Below, piece after piece: positions 37,822 to 45,020 of a stretch of DNA of 64,000 nt. A program made the position numbers and the translations under genes. The notes beneath the pieces were generated by a model. The model did no database searches. It was not told the DNA's origin and worked only from the letters and a program-made list of their open reading frames with translations. Origin of the DNA: Azospirillum brasilense. Lineage in GTDB: Bacteria; Pseudomonadota; Alphaproteobacteria; Azospirillales; Azospirillaceae. The stretch's first letter is position 1. Each line of letters opens with the position of its first letter. Location: positions 2,295,501 to 2,359,500 of the forward strand of contig NZ_CP032345.1 in NCBI RefSeq assembly GCF_005222205.1, written 5' to 3'.

Positions 37822-40710
37822 ATGCTGACAAAGAAGAAGGCGGCTGCTTCCGGCGGCCGTTCGCTCGCGAAGATGGTTTCCGGCTTGACCGGCAACACCG
37901 TCGACCGTCGTTCGTTCCTCCGCACCTCGGGCATCGCCGCCGGTGGCGCGGCCATCGCCGCCGCCATGCCCTTCGGCATGGTGAAGAAGGCCGAGGCGGT
38001 GACCGCCGCCCCCGCCGCGGGCGCGCCGGTCAAGCTGGTCAAGAACGTCTGCACCCACTGCTCGGTCGGCTGCACGGTCACCGCCGAGGTCCAGAACGGC
38101 GTGTGGATCGGCCAGGAGCCGAGCTTCGACAGCCCGATCAACCTGGGCGCCCATTGCGCCAAGGGTGCGGCTGTGCGCGAGCACGCCCACGGCGACCGCC
38201 GCCTGCGCTACCCGATGAAGATGGTGGACGGCAAGTGGACCCGGATATCCTGGGACCAGGCCATCCAGGAGGTCGGCGACAAGCTGCTGGCGATCCGCGA
38301 GAAGTCCGGCCCGGATTCGGTCTTCTGGCTCGGCTCGGCCAAGCACAGCAACGAGCAGGCCTACCTGATCCGCAAGTTCGCCGCCTTCTGGGGCACGAAC
38401 AACGTCGACCATCAGGCCCGCATCTGTCATTCCACCACCGTCGCCGGCGTGGCGAACGTGTGGGGCTATGGCGCCATGACGAACTCGTACAACGACATCC
38501 AGAAGTCGCGCGCGATGTTCTTCATCGGCTCCAACGCCGCGGAGGCCCACCCGGTCTCCATGCTCCACGTCCTGAAGGGCAAGGAGCAGAACAACGCCCC
38601 GCTGATCGTCGCCGATCCGCGCTTCACCCGCACCGCGGCCAAGGCCGACGAGTACATCCGCTTCCGTCCCGGCACCGATGTCGGTCTGATCTGGGGCATC
38701 CTCTGGCACATCTTCGAGAATGGCTGGGAGGACAAGGAGTACATCGCCAAGCGCGTCTACGGCATGGACGAGATCCGCGCCGAGGTCGCCAAGTGGACCC
38801 CGGAAGAGGTCGAGAAGGTCACCGGCGTTCCGGGCTCGCAGCTCAAGCGCGTCGCCCGCACGCTGGCCTCCAACCGCCCGGGCACGCTCGTCTGGTGCAT
38901 GGGCGGCACGCAGCACCACATCGGCAACAACAACACCCGCGCCTACTGCGTGCTCCAGCTGGCGCTGGGCAACGTCGGCGTGACGGGCGGCGGCACCAAC
39001 ATCTTCCGCGGCCACGACAACGTGCAGGGCGCCACCGACTTCGGCGTCACCTCGGACTCGCTGCCCGGCTACTACGGCCTGGCGGAGGGCGCGTGGCGCC
39101 ACTGGGCGCGCGTCTGGGACGTCTCCTATGACGAGCTTCTGGCCCGCTTCAAGGACAAGAAGCTGATGGAGGCCACCGGCATCCCGGTGTCCCGCTGGTT
39201 CGACGGCGTCCTGGAAGCCAAGGAGAACATGGACCAGCCCGAGAGCATCAAGGGCATGGTCTTCTGGGGTCACGCGCCGAACAGCCAGGTCCGCCTTCCG
39301 GACATGAAGAAGGCGATGGAGAAGCTGGAGCTGCTGGTCGTCGTCGATCCGTTCCCGACGATGACCGCCGTCCTGTCCGACCGCAAGGACAACTTCTACC
39401 TGCTGCCCGCCGCCACGCAGTTCGAGACCGTCGGGTCGCGCACCGCGTCCAACCGCTCGGTCCAGTGGTGCGACAAGATCATGGAGCCGCTCTTCGAGGC
39501 GAAGACGGACCATGAGATCATGTATCTGTTCGCCAAGAAGTTCGGCTTTGCCGAGCCGATGTTCAAGAACATCAAGCTCCACGGCAACGAGCCGGACATC
39601 GAGGACACGACGCGGGAATGGAACCGCGGCATGTGGTCGGTCGGCTACACCGGCCAGTCGCCGGAGCGGCTGAAGCTGCACATGCAGCATCAGGCGACCT
39701 TCGACAAGACCACGCTGCGCGCCAACGGCGGCCCGTGCGACGGCGACTATTACGGCCTGCCGTGGCCCTGCTGGGGCACGCCGGAGATGAAGCATCCGGG
39801 CACCGCCAACCTCTACGACACCTCCCTGCCGGTGGCCGAGGGCGGCGGCGCCTTCCGCGCGCGCTTCGGCGTCGAGCGCAACGGCGCGACGCTGCTCGCC
39901 GAGGGCTCCTACCCGGTCGGGTCGGAGATCAAGGACGGCTACCCGGAAGTCACCTACGCCATGCTCGACAAGCTGGGCTGGACCGGGGAGCTGACCGAGG
40001 CCGAGATGGCCGTCATCAAGAAGATCGGCGGCGAGAAGATCGGCGCGGTGTCCTGGACCACCGACCTGTCGGGCGGCATCCAGCGCGTGGCGATCAAGCA
40101 CGGCCTGAACCCGCCGGGCAACGCCAAGGCCCGCTGCGTCGCCTGGAACTTCCCGGACCCGGTGCCGGTGCACCGCGAGCCGCTCTACACGCCGCGCCGC
40201 GATCTGGTCGCCGAGTACCCGACCTACAAGGACACCAAGTCCTGGCGCCTGCCGACGCTCTACAAGTCCATCCAGGACCGCGACGTGTCGAAGGAGTACC
40301 CGATCATCCTCACCTCCGGCCGTCTGGTCGAGTATGAGGGCGGCGGCGACGAGACCCGGTCGAACCCCTGGCTGGCCGAGCTGCAGCAGGACATGTTCGT
40401 CGAGATCAACCCGTTCGATGCCAACAACGCCGGCATCAAGGACGGCCAGATGGTCTGGGTCGAGGGTGCGGAAAAGGGCAAGGTGAAGGTCAAGGCCATG
40501 CTGACCGAGCGTGTCGGCCGCGGCGTCGCCTTCATGCCGTTCCACTTCGGCGGCCATTACCAGGGCCAGGATCTGCGCTCCAAGTACCCGCAGGGCGCCG
40601 ACCCGGTCGTGCTGGGCGAGGCGGCGAACACCGCCACGACCTACGGCTACGACTCGGTCACGCAGATGCAGGAAACCAAGACCACCCTCTGCCGTATCTC
40701 GGCGGCCTGA
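37822..40710 (+). CDS. fdhA: formate dehydrogenase catalytic (alpha) subunit, Cys-type
   Basis: Mo/W-bis-MGD enzyme oxidising formate to CO2, 962 residues, exported by the Tat system (DRRSFLRTSG, residues 29-38). The [4Fe-4S] ligands are C77, C80, C84 and C112 (CTHCSVGC ... AHC). The metal ligand is C202 in ARICHSTT, encoded by TGT, so this is not a selenoprotein; His203 is the usual neighbour. The region GGTQHHIGNNNTRAY belongs to the MGD domain. The FDH3-like length and gene order place it on the periplasmic side, with fdhB and the cytochrome b. Confidence 0.97.
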   Translation: MLTKKKAAASGGRSLAKMVSGLTGNTVDRRSFLRTSGIAAGGAAIAAAMPFGMVKKAEAVTAAPAAGAPVKLVKNVCTHCSVGCTVTAEVQNGVWIGQEPSFDSPINLGAHCAKGAAVREHAHGDRRLRYPMKMVDGKWTRISWDQAIQEVGDKLLAIREKSGPDSVFWLGSAKHSNEQAYLIRKFAAFWGTNNVDHQARICHSTTVAGVANVWGYGAMTNSYNDIQKSRAMFFIGSNAAEAHPVSMLHVLKGKEQNNAPLIVADPRFTRTAAKADEYIRFRPGTDVGLIWGILWHIFENGWEDKEYIAKRVYGMDEIRAEVAKWTPEEVEKVTGVPGSQLKRVARTLASNRPGTLVWCMGGTQHHIGNNNTRAYCVLQLALGNVGVTGGGTNIFRGHDNVQGATDFGVTSDSLPGYYGLAEGAWRHWARVWDVSYDELLARFKDKKLMEATGIPVSRWFDGVLEAKENMDQPESIKGMVFWGHAPNSQVRLPDMKKAMEKLELLVVVDPFPTMTAVLSDRKDNFYLLPAATQFETVGSRTASNRSVQWCDKIMEPLFEAKTDHEIMYLFAKKFGFAEPMFKNIKLHGNEPDIEDTTREWNRGMWSVGYTGQSPERLKLHMQHQATFDKTTLRANGGPCDGDYYGLPWPCWGTPEMKHPGTANLYDTSLPVAEGGGAFRARFGVERNGATLLAEGSYPVGSEIKDGYPEVTYAMLDKLGWTGELTEAEMAVIKKIGGEKIGAVSWTTDLSGGIQRVAIKHGLNPPGNAKARCVAWNFPDPVPVHREPLYTPRRDLVAEYPTYKDTKSWRLPTLYKSIQDRDVSKEYPIILTSGRLVEYEGGGDETRSNPWLAELQQDMFVEINPFDANNAGIKDGQMVWVEGAEKGKVKVKAMLTERVGRGVAFMPFHFGGHYQGQDLRSKYPQGADPVVLGEAANTATTYGYDSVTQMQETKTTLCRISAA

Positions 40711-40730
40711 GACGCTAGGAGTTCATCACC

Positions 40731-41327
40731 ATGGCCCGCATGAAATTCCTCTGCGACGCGGACCGCTGCATCGAATGCAACGCCTGCGTCACCGCCTGCA
40801 AGAACGAGCACGAGGTGCCCTGGGGCATCAACCGCCGCCGCGTCGTCACCATCAACGACGGCAAGCCGGGTGAGCGGTCGATCTCGGTCGCCTGCATGCA
40901 TTGCTCCGACGCGCCCTGCAAGGCCGTCTGCCCGGTCGACTGCTTCTACCAGACCGAGCAGGGCGTGGTCCTGCACAACAAGGACCTGTGCATCGGCTGC
41001 GGCTACTGCTTCTACGCCTGCCCGTTCGGCGCCCCGCAGTACCCGCAGGCCGGGAACTTCGGCACCCGCGGCAAGATGGACAAGTGCACCTTCTGCGCCG
41101 GCGGCCCGGAGGCCGACAACACGGACGCGGAGTACAAGAAGTACGGCCGCAACCGTCTGGCCGAAGGCAAGCTGCCGCTCTGTGCCGAGATGTGCTCGAC
41201 CAAGGCCCTGCTGGCCGGTGACGGCGACAAGGTGTCGGACATCTACCGCGAGCGCGTGGTCGCCCGCGGCTTCGGGTCCGGCGCCTGGGGCTGGGGCACC
41301 GCCTATCAGATGAAGGCGGGGTCGTGA
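40731..41327 (+). CDS. fdhB: formate dehydrogenase iron-sulfur (beta) subunit
   Basis: Electron-transfer subunit of 198 residues with four ferredoxin-type [4Fe-4S] clusters. Visible ligand sets include CIECNACVTACKNEHEVPWG, CMHCSDAPCKAVCP, CIGCGYCFYACPFGAPQ and CTFC...LCAEMC. It passes electrons from the catalytic subunit to the membrane cytochrome b. There is no own signal peptide, so co-export with fdhA (hitch-hiking on its Tat signal) is likely. It lies 20 bases after fdhA and its stop overlaps the GTG of the small lipoprotein gene. Confidence 0.96.
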   Translation: MARMKFLCDADRCIECNACVTACKNEHEVPWGINRRRVVTINDGKPGERSISVACMHCSDAPCKAVCPVDCFYQTEQGVVLHNKDLCIGCGYCFYACPFGAPQYPQAGNFGTRGKMDKCTFCAGGPEADNTDAEYKKYGRNRLAEGKLPLCAEMCSTKALLAGDGDKVSDIYRERVVARGFGSGAWGWGTAYQMKAGS

Positions 41328-41518
41328 CCGTGATCCGCCGCACCGTCTGTGCGATGGCGCTTCTCCTCGTCACCCCGCTTCTGGCGGGGTGCAACGAGGA
41401 GGAGCAGGCGCGCCCGATCCATCTGGAAAAGGGCGTCTACCGCGGCGCCGCGGACAGCCATTTGTCCGCGGATCAGGTCCAGGCGCTCCAGCAGCGCTCG
41501 GCCGGCCAGCGCTTCTGA
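41324..41518 (+). CDS. small lipoprotein of the fdh operon (64 aa)
   Basis: A 64-residue protein starting at a GTG (VTVIRRTV, read as Met). AMALLLVTPLLAGCNEEEQ contains a lipobox (LLAGC) at about residue 23. The mature part is ~42 residues (RPIHLEKGVYRGAADSHLSADQ). It overlaps the fdhB stop by four bases and precedes the cytochrome b gene, so it is co-translated with the enzyme. Similar small proteins occur in FDH operons; role unknown, possibly a periplasmic assembly aid. Confidence 0.75.
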   Translation: MTVIRRTVCAMALLLVTPLLAGCNEEEQARPIHLEKGVYRGAADSHLSADQVQALQQRSAGQRF

Positions 41519-41550
41519 TTGGCGCGGTTCTCAAGGGAAGGGCTGACGCA

Positions 41551-42609
41551 ATGACGTCGAATCATTCCAAGGGCGGGGTCGGCAGGACGCTGCACATCGT
41601 GCTGCTGGGCGTCGCCATGCTGGCGCTGACCCTGGTCATGGCCAACGTCTCCTCCGCTGCGGCGGCGGAGGCGTTCCCGCCGGTCGCCAGCCAGCCGGCC
41701 GACGGCACCTCCAAGGTCGACATGTGGCGCGGGGTCCGCTCCGGCGAGCAGGGCTATGTCTCCATCCCCAACAAGAGCGCCGGCGTGCTGGTGCAGTCGG
41801 AAGGGGAGCTGTGGCGCTCGGTCCGCAACGGCCCGCTGTCCACCTACGGCGGCTGGGTGCTGGGCGGCATGATCGGGCTGCTCGTCCTGTTCTTCCTGGT
41901 GCGCGGGCGCATCCGGATCGACGGCCAGAAGACCGGCCGGACCATCCAGCGCTTCAACGCCTTCGAACGGGGCGTGCACTGGCTGACCGCCGGCAGCTTC
42001 GTCATCCTGGCCTTCACCGGGCTGAACGTGCTGTACGGGCGCTACACCGTCCTGCCGCTGCTGGGGCCGGAGGCGTTCGCCACGATGACCCAGTACGGCA
42101 AGTTCGCCCACAACTACCTGGGCTTCGCCTTCATGCTGGGCATCCTCCTCATCTTCGTGATGTGGGTGAAGCACAACATCCCGGAGCGCAACGACATCAC
42201 CTGGGCGCTGAAGGCCGGCGGCCTGTTCAGCAAGGGCGTGCATCCGGCGGCGAAGAAGTTCAACGCCGGCCAGAAGGTGATCTTCTGGGCGACGGTGCTG
42301 GGCGGTGCGGCGCTGGGCTTCACGGGCGTGCAGCTCCTGTGGCCCTTCTCCTTCGCCTCGATGGCCGACATGCAGCTCTACCAGCTGATCCACGCCGCGG
42401 TGGCGGTGGTGCTGACCGCGGTCATCATCGCCCACATCTACATCGGCTCGGTCGGCATGGAAGGCGCCTTCGACGCCATGGGCACGGGCGACGTCGAACT
42501 CCAATGGGCGCGCGAGCACCATTCGCTGTGGGTTCAGGAGGTGACGGGCGAGACCCCCGGCCGTCATGGGGGCCATCACCACGGCCGCCACCGCGCTCCC
42601 GCCGAGTGA
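41551..42609 (+). CDS. fdhC: formate dehydrogenase cytochrome b (gamma) subunit
   Basis: Membrane anchor and diheme cytochrome b of 352 residues that passes electrons to quinone. The first hydrophobic segment (residues about 13-35) may be a signal anchor. The cytochrome b561-like membrane core includes WLTAGSFVILAFTGLNVLYG, YLGFAFMLGILLIFVMWV and LIHAAVAVVLTAVIIAHIYI. Heme ligand histidines appear in GVHWLTAG, KFAHNY and AHIYIG. The C-terminus is His-rich (HGGHHHGRH). It follows the small lipoprotein gene in the same operon. Confidence 0.94.
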   Translation: MTSNHSKGGVGRTLHIVLLGVAMLALTLVMANVSSAAAAEAFPPVASQPADGTSKVDMWRGVRSGEQGYVSIPNKSAGVLVQSEGELWRSVRNGPLSTYGGWVLGGMIGLLVLFFLVRGRIRIDGQKTGRTIQRFNAFERGVHWLTAGSFVILAFTGLNVLYGRYTVLPLLGPEAFATMTQYGKFAHNYLGFAFMLGILLIFVMWVKHNIPERNDITWALKAGGLFSKGVHPAAKKFNAGQKVIFWATVLGGAALGFTGVQLLWPFSFASMADMQLYQLIHAAVAVVLTAVIIAHIYIGSVGMEGAFDAMGTGDVELQWAREHHSLWVQEVTGETPGRHGGHHHGRHRAPAE

Positions 42610-42620
42610 GGATCCCATCC

Positions 42621-42998
42621 ATGCGTTCTTTCCTGATCGGCCTGCTGCTGGCCGGGGCGCTCGCCGCTCCGGCCTCCGCCCAGACTTCTCCGGCGGCCAA
42701 GCCGGCGGACGAGGTGAAGCGGATCGTCGAGCAGACCTACAACGTGCAGGTCCTGCGCGTGACCGAGGCGGCGCTGGAAGACGGCACCGCCGTCTACAAG
42801 GTCGCCGCCATGATGCCGGGGACCGCCGGCAACGCCGCCTTCATGGTCAACACCCTGACCGTGGACGCGGCGACCGGCCTCGCGCTTCCGCCCTTCCGCC
42901 ACCACGCGGCGGGCTACAGCCTGCCCCAGGGCGGCAGCTACGAGCCGAACCGGACCTCCAACAACCCCGCGGTCGCCCGCGGGCATACTTGGCGCTAA
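42621..42998 (+). CDS. exported hypothetical protein at the end of the fdh operon
   Basis: A 125-residue protein with a clear signal peptide (MRSFLIGLLLAGALAAPASAQ). The mature portion (KPADEVKRIVEQTYNVQVLRVTE ... EDGTAVYKVAAMMPGTAGNAAFMVNTLTV) is a small, beta-rich PepSY-like or unknown domain; I do not recognise it with confidence. It starts 12 bases after the cytochrome b gene and is probably co-expressed. The TAA stop lies in a 16-bp unit repeated nearly three times. Confidence 0.75.
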   Translation: MRSFLIGLLLAGALAAPASAQTSPAAKPADEVKRIVEQTYNVQVLRVTEAALEDGTAVYKVAAMMPGTAGNAAFMVNTLTVDAATGLALPPFRHHAAGYSLPQGGSYEPNRTSNNPAVARGHTWR

Positions 42999-43043
42999 GA
43001 ACGCCGGGCGCTAAGAACGCCGGGCGCTAAGGACACTTAGCGC
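42991..43043 (+). repeat. 16-bp tandem repeats over a stop codon, ending in a hairpin
   Basis: ggcgctaagaacgccg occurs at 42991-43006 and 43007-43022, with a partial third copy from 43023. Each carries the TAA that ends the preceding gene. The third copy pairs with a following segment as gcgctaag-gaca-cttagcgc (43024-43043), a perfect 8-bp stem, so the block may also end the fdh transcript. Confidence 0.85.
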
Positions 43044-43114
43044 GGACACCTGTTACCCCCTGACCGGTGGCTGCGAGGCCGCCGGTCTTTTCCTTTCCGG
43101 GAGGTGGTTCGGGC

Positions 43115-44119
43115 ATGGGGAATGGCCGTCATCCGGGGAACCCGCCGTGCCACGCTCGCCGCCGGCTGCTCGCGCTCGCCGCCGCCGCGCCCGCTCTGAC
43201 CGTTCCCCTGCTGTCCCGCGCCGCCGACCTGATCGGCCACGGCGCCATGGTCAACGCCGTCGCCGTGTCGCCTGACGGCGCCCGCGTCCTGACGGGGAGC
43301 TGGGACTATTCGGCCATCCTCTGGGACCTCGCGTCCGGTTCCCAACGCGCCTCCTTCCACGAACACGCCGCCGGCGTCACCGCCGTCGCCTTCCTGCCGG
43401 ACGGCAAGCGCGCCCTGACCGGCAGCCGCGACGCCGCCATCATCCTCTGGGACCTGGAGAGCGGACGCCCGCTGCGCCGCTTCGAAGGCCACACCGGCAC
43501 CGTCGCCGGTCTGGCGGTGGCGCCGGACGGCCGCCGCTTCGCCTCCGCGGGCTGGGACTTCGCCATCCGCGTCTGGGACCCGGAGAGCGCCGCCGCGCTG
43601 CGGGTGCTGGAGGGGCATGGCGCCAACGTCAACGCCGTGGCCTACACCCCGGACGGCGGGGGGCTGGTTTCCGCCGGCTACGACTTCCAGATCCGCGTCT
43701 GGGACGCCGCAAGCGGGCGGGAGAGGGCCGTTCTGGAAGGGCATGAGGGCAGCGTGAACGGTCTGGCCTTGTCCCCCGACGGACGGCTGGCTGCCACGGC
43801 GTCGAGCGACGAGACGGTGCGGCTGTGGGACCTGGAAGCCGGCACGCTCCTGCGCACGCTCTACGGGCATACGGGCTTCGTCACCTCCGTCGCCGTCTCG
43901 CCCGATGGCAGGACCCTGCTGTCCGGTGGGGGAGGCGACCGACGCGTCCGGCTGTGGGACACCGCCACCGGGCGGCAGCTCGCCTCCTTCCGCGGCCATG
44001 AGAAGCCGGTCCTGGCGGTCGCCTTCATCCCGGACGGGCAGGGCGCCCTGTCCGCCGGCTACGACGCGGTGGTCCGCCATTGGGACCTGACGAGCAAGGC
44101 GGACGCGGAGCGTCCATGA
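43115..44119 (+). CDS. WD40 beta-propeller protein
   Basis: A 334-residue protein with seven WD40 repeats, each ending in a WD dipeptide (LWDLAS, LWDLES, VWDPES, VWDAAS, LWDLEA, LWDTAT, HWDLTS). The N-terminus (residues about 10-37) has RRR followed by LLALAAAAPALTVPLLSRA, likely a Tat-type or Sec signal, so it would be periplasmic. The propeller is probably a protein-interaction scaffold. The ATG at 43115 has GGGAGGTGG seven bases upstream. Placement after the fdh operon is suggestive but not proof of a shared role. Confidence 0.88.
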   Translation: MGNGRHPGNPPCHARRRLLALAAAAPALTVPLLSRAADLIGHGAMVNAVAVSPDGARVLTGSWDYSAILWDLASGSQRASFHEHAAGVTAVAFLPDGKRALTGSRDAAIILWDLESGRPLRRFEGHTGTVAGLAVAPDGRRFASAGWDFAIRVWDPESAAALRVLEGHGANVNAVAYTPDGGGLVSAGYDFQIRVWDAASGRERAVLEGHEGSVNGLALSPDGRLAATASSDETVRLWDLEAGTLLRTLYGHTGFVTSVAVSPDGRTLLSGGGGDRRVRLWDTATGRQLASFRGHEKPVLAVAFIPDGQGALSAGYDAVVRHWDLTSKADAERP

Positions 44120-44262
44120 TCCCCTCTTCCGGCCCGGGAGAGGGTGGCCCGAAGGGCCGGGTGAGGGTAAAATCAAGAATCCAGGCGCAGTTCCTTGGCT
44201 GTACCCTCACCCTCCCGCCGCGTTGCGGCGGGTCCCTCCCTCTCCCGGGACGGGAGAGGGGT
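44120..44262. repeat. REP-like intergenic element
   Basis: Two related blocks, cctcttccggcccgggagagg with ggtggcccgaagggcc (44121-44167) and caccctcccgccgcg with ccctctcccgggacggg (44202-44262), form paired inverted arms around a short unique segment. Same family as 8788, 29466 and 35822. Confidence 0.65.
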
Positions 44263-44302
44263 ACGGGAGGCGCGCACTGTTTCACAAGCGAGACAACCGC
44301 CC

Positions 44303-45001
44303 ATGACCAGCCTGACCCACCCGGCGCAGCGCCGCGCCATCATCGACACCTGCCTCGCCATGAACGGGGCGGGCATCAACCAGGGCTCGTCGGGCAACCT
44401 GTCGGTGCGGGTGGAGGGCGGCTTCCTCATCACGCCGAGCAGCCTGCCTTACGACGAGACGGCGCCCGAGGACATCGTGGAGATGGGCTTCGACGGAACC
44501 TATGTGGGCCGGCGGCGGCCTTCGTCGGAATGGCGCTTCCACCGCGACATCCTGAAGGCGCGGTCCGACGTGGACGTGGTGCTGCACACCCATTCGACCT
44601 TCGCCACGGCGCTGGCCGTCCATGGCCGGGACATCCCCAGCTTCCATTACATGGTGGCGCTGGCCGGCGGCGATTCGATCCGCTGCGCCCCCTACGCCAC
44701 CTTCGGTTCGCAGGAGCTGTCAGACCACGCCGTGGCGGCGCTGGACGGGCGGCTGGCCTGCCTGCTGGCCAACCACGGCATGATCGTGCTCGGCAAGACG
44801 CCGAAGGGCGCGCTGGCCCTGGCGGTGGAGGTGGAGACGCTGGCCCGCCAATATCTCCACGCCCATCTGTTGGGCGAGCCGGTGATCCTGCCCCCCGACG
44901 AGATCGCGCGCGTCGCCGAGAAGATGCGCCGCATGAAGTACGGCCTGCCGCCCGACGAGGACGCCGCGCCGGAGGACACCGCCCGCCCGCGCGAGGCCTG
45001 A
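44303..45001 (+). CDS. class II aldolase/adducin family protein (fuculose-phosphate aldolase type)
   Basis: Zinc-dependent aldolase of 232 residues, FucA/AraD-like. The substrate loop is GINQGSSGNLSVRVEGG, the zinc ligands appear in VVLHTHSTFATAL (two His) and LLANHGMIVLG (third His), with YDETAPEDIVEM nearby as the general acid region. The physiological sugar phosphate is unknown. ATG at 44303 is 40 bases past a REP-like element. The C-terminal 25 residues (YGLPPDEDAAPEDTARPREA) are an acidic tail. The gene converges with the histidine kinase gene. Confidence 0.9.
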   Translation: MTSLTHPAQRRAIIDTCLAMNGAGINQGSSGNLSVRVEGGFLITPSSLPYDETAPEDIVEMGFDGTYVGRRRPSSEWRFHRDILKARSDVDVVLHTHSTFATALAVHGRDIPSFHYMVALAGGDSIRCAPYATFGSQELSDHAVAALDGRLACLLANHGMIVLGKTPKGALALAVEVETLARQYLHAHLLGEPVILPPDEIARVAEKMRRMKYGLPPDEDAAPEDTARPREA

Positions 45002-45020
45002 CGGCCAACGACTCCCGGCG

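Noticed and set aside
37336..40557. 1073-residue frame antisense to fdhA
   Set aside because: Shadow frame; no domain features.
37822..40710. Selenocysteine codon in the formate dehydrogenase
   Set aside because: The active-site codon is TGT (Cys202) and no in-frame TGA exists.
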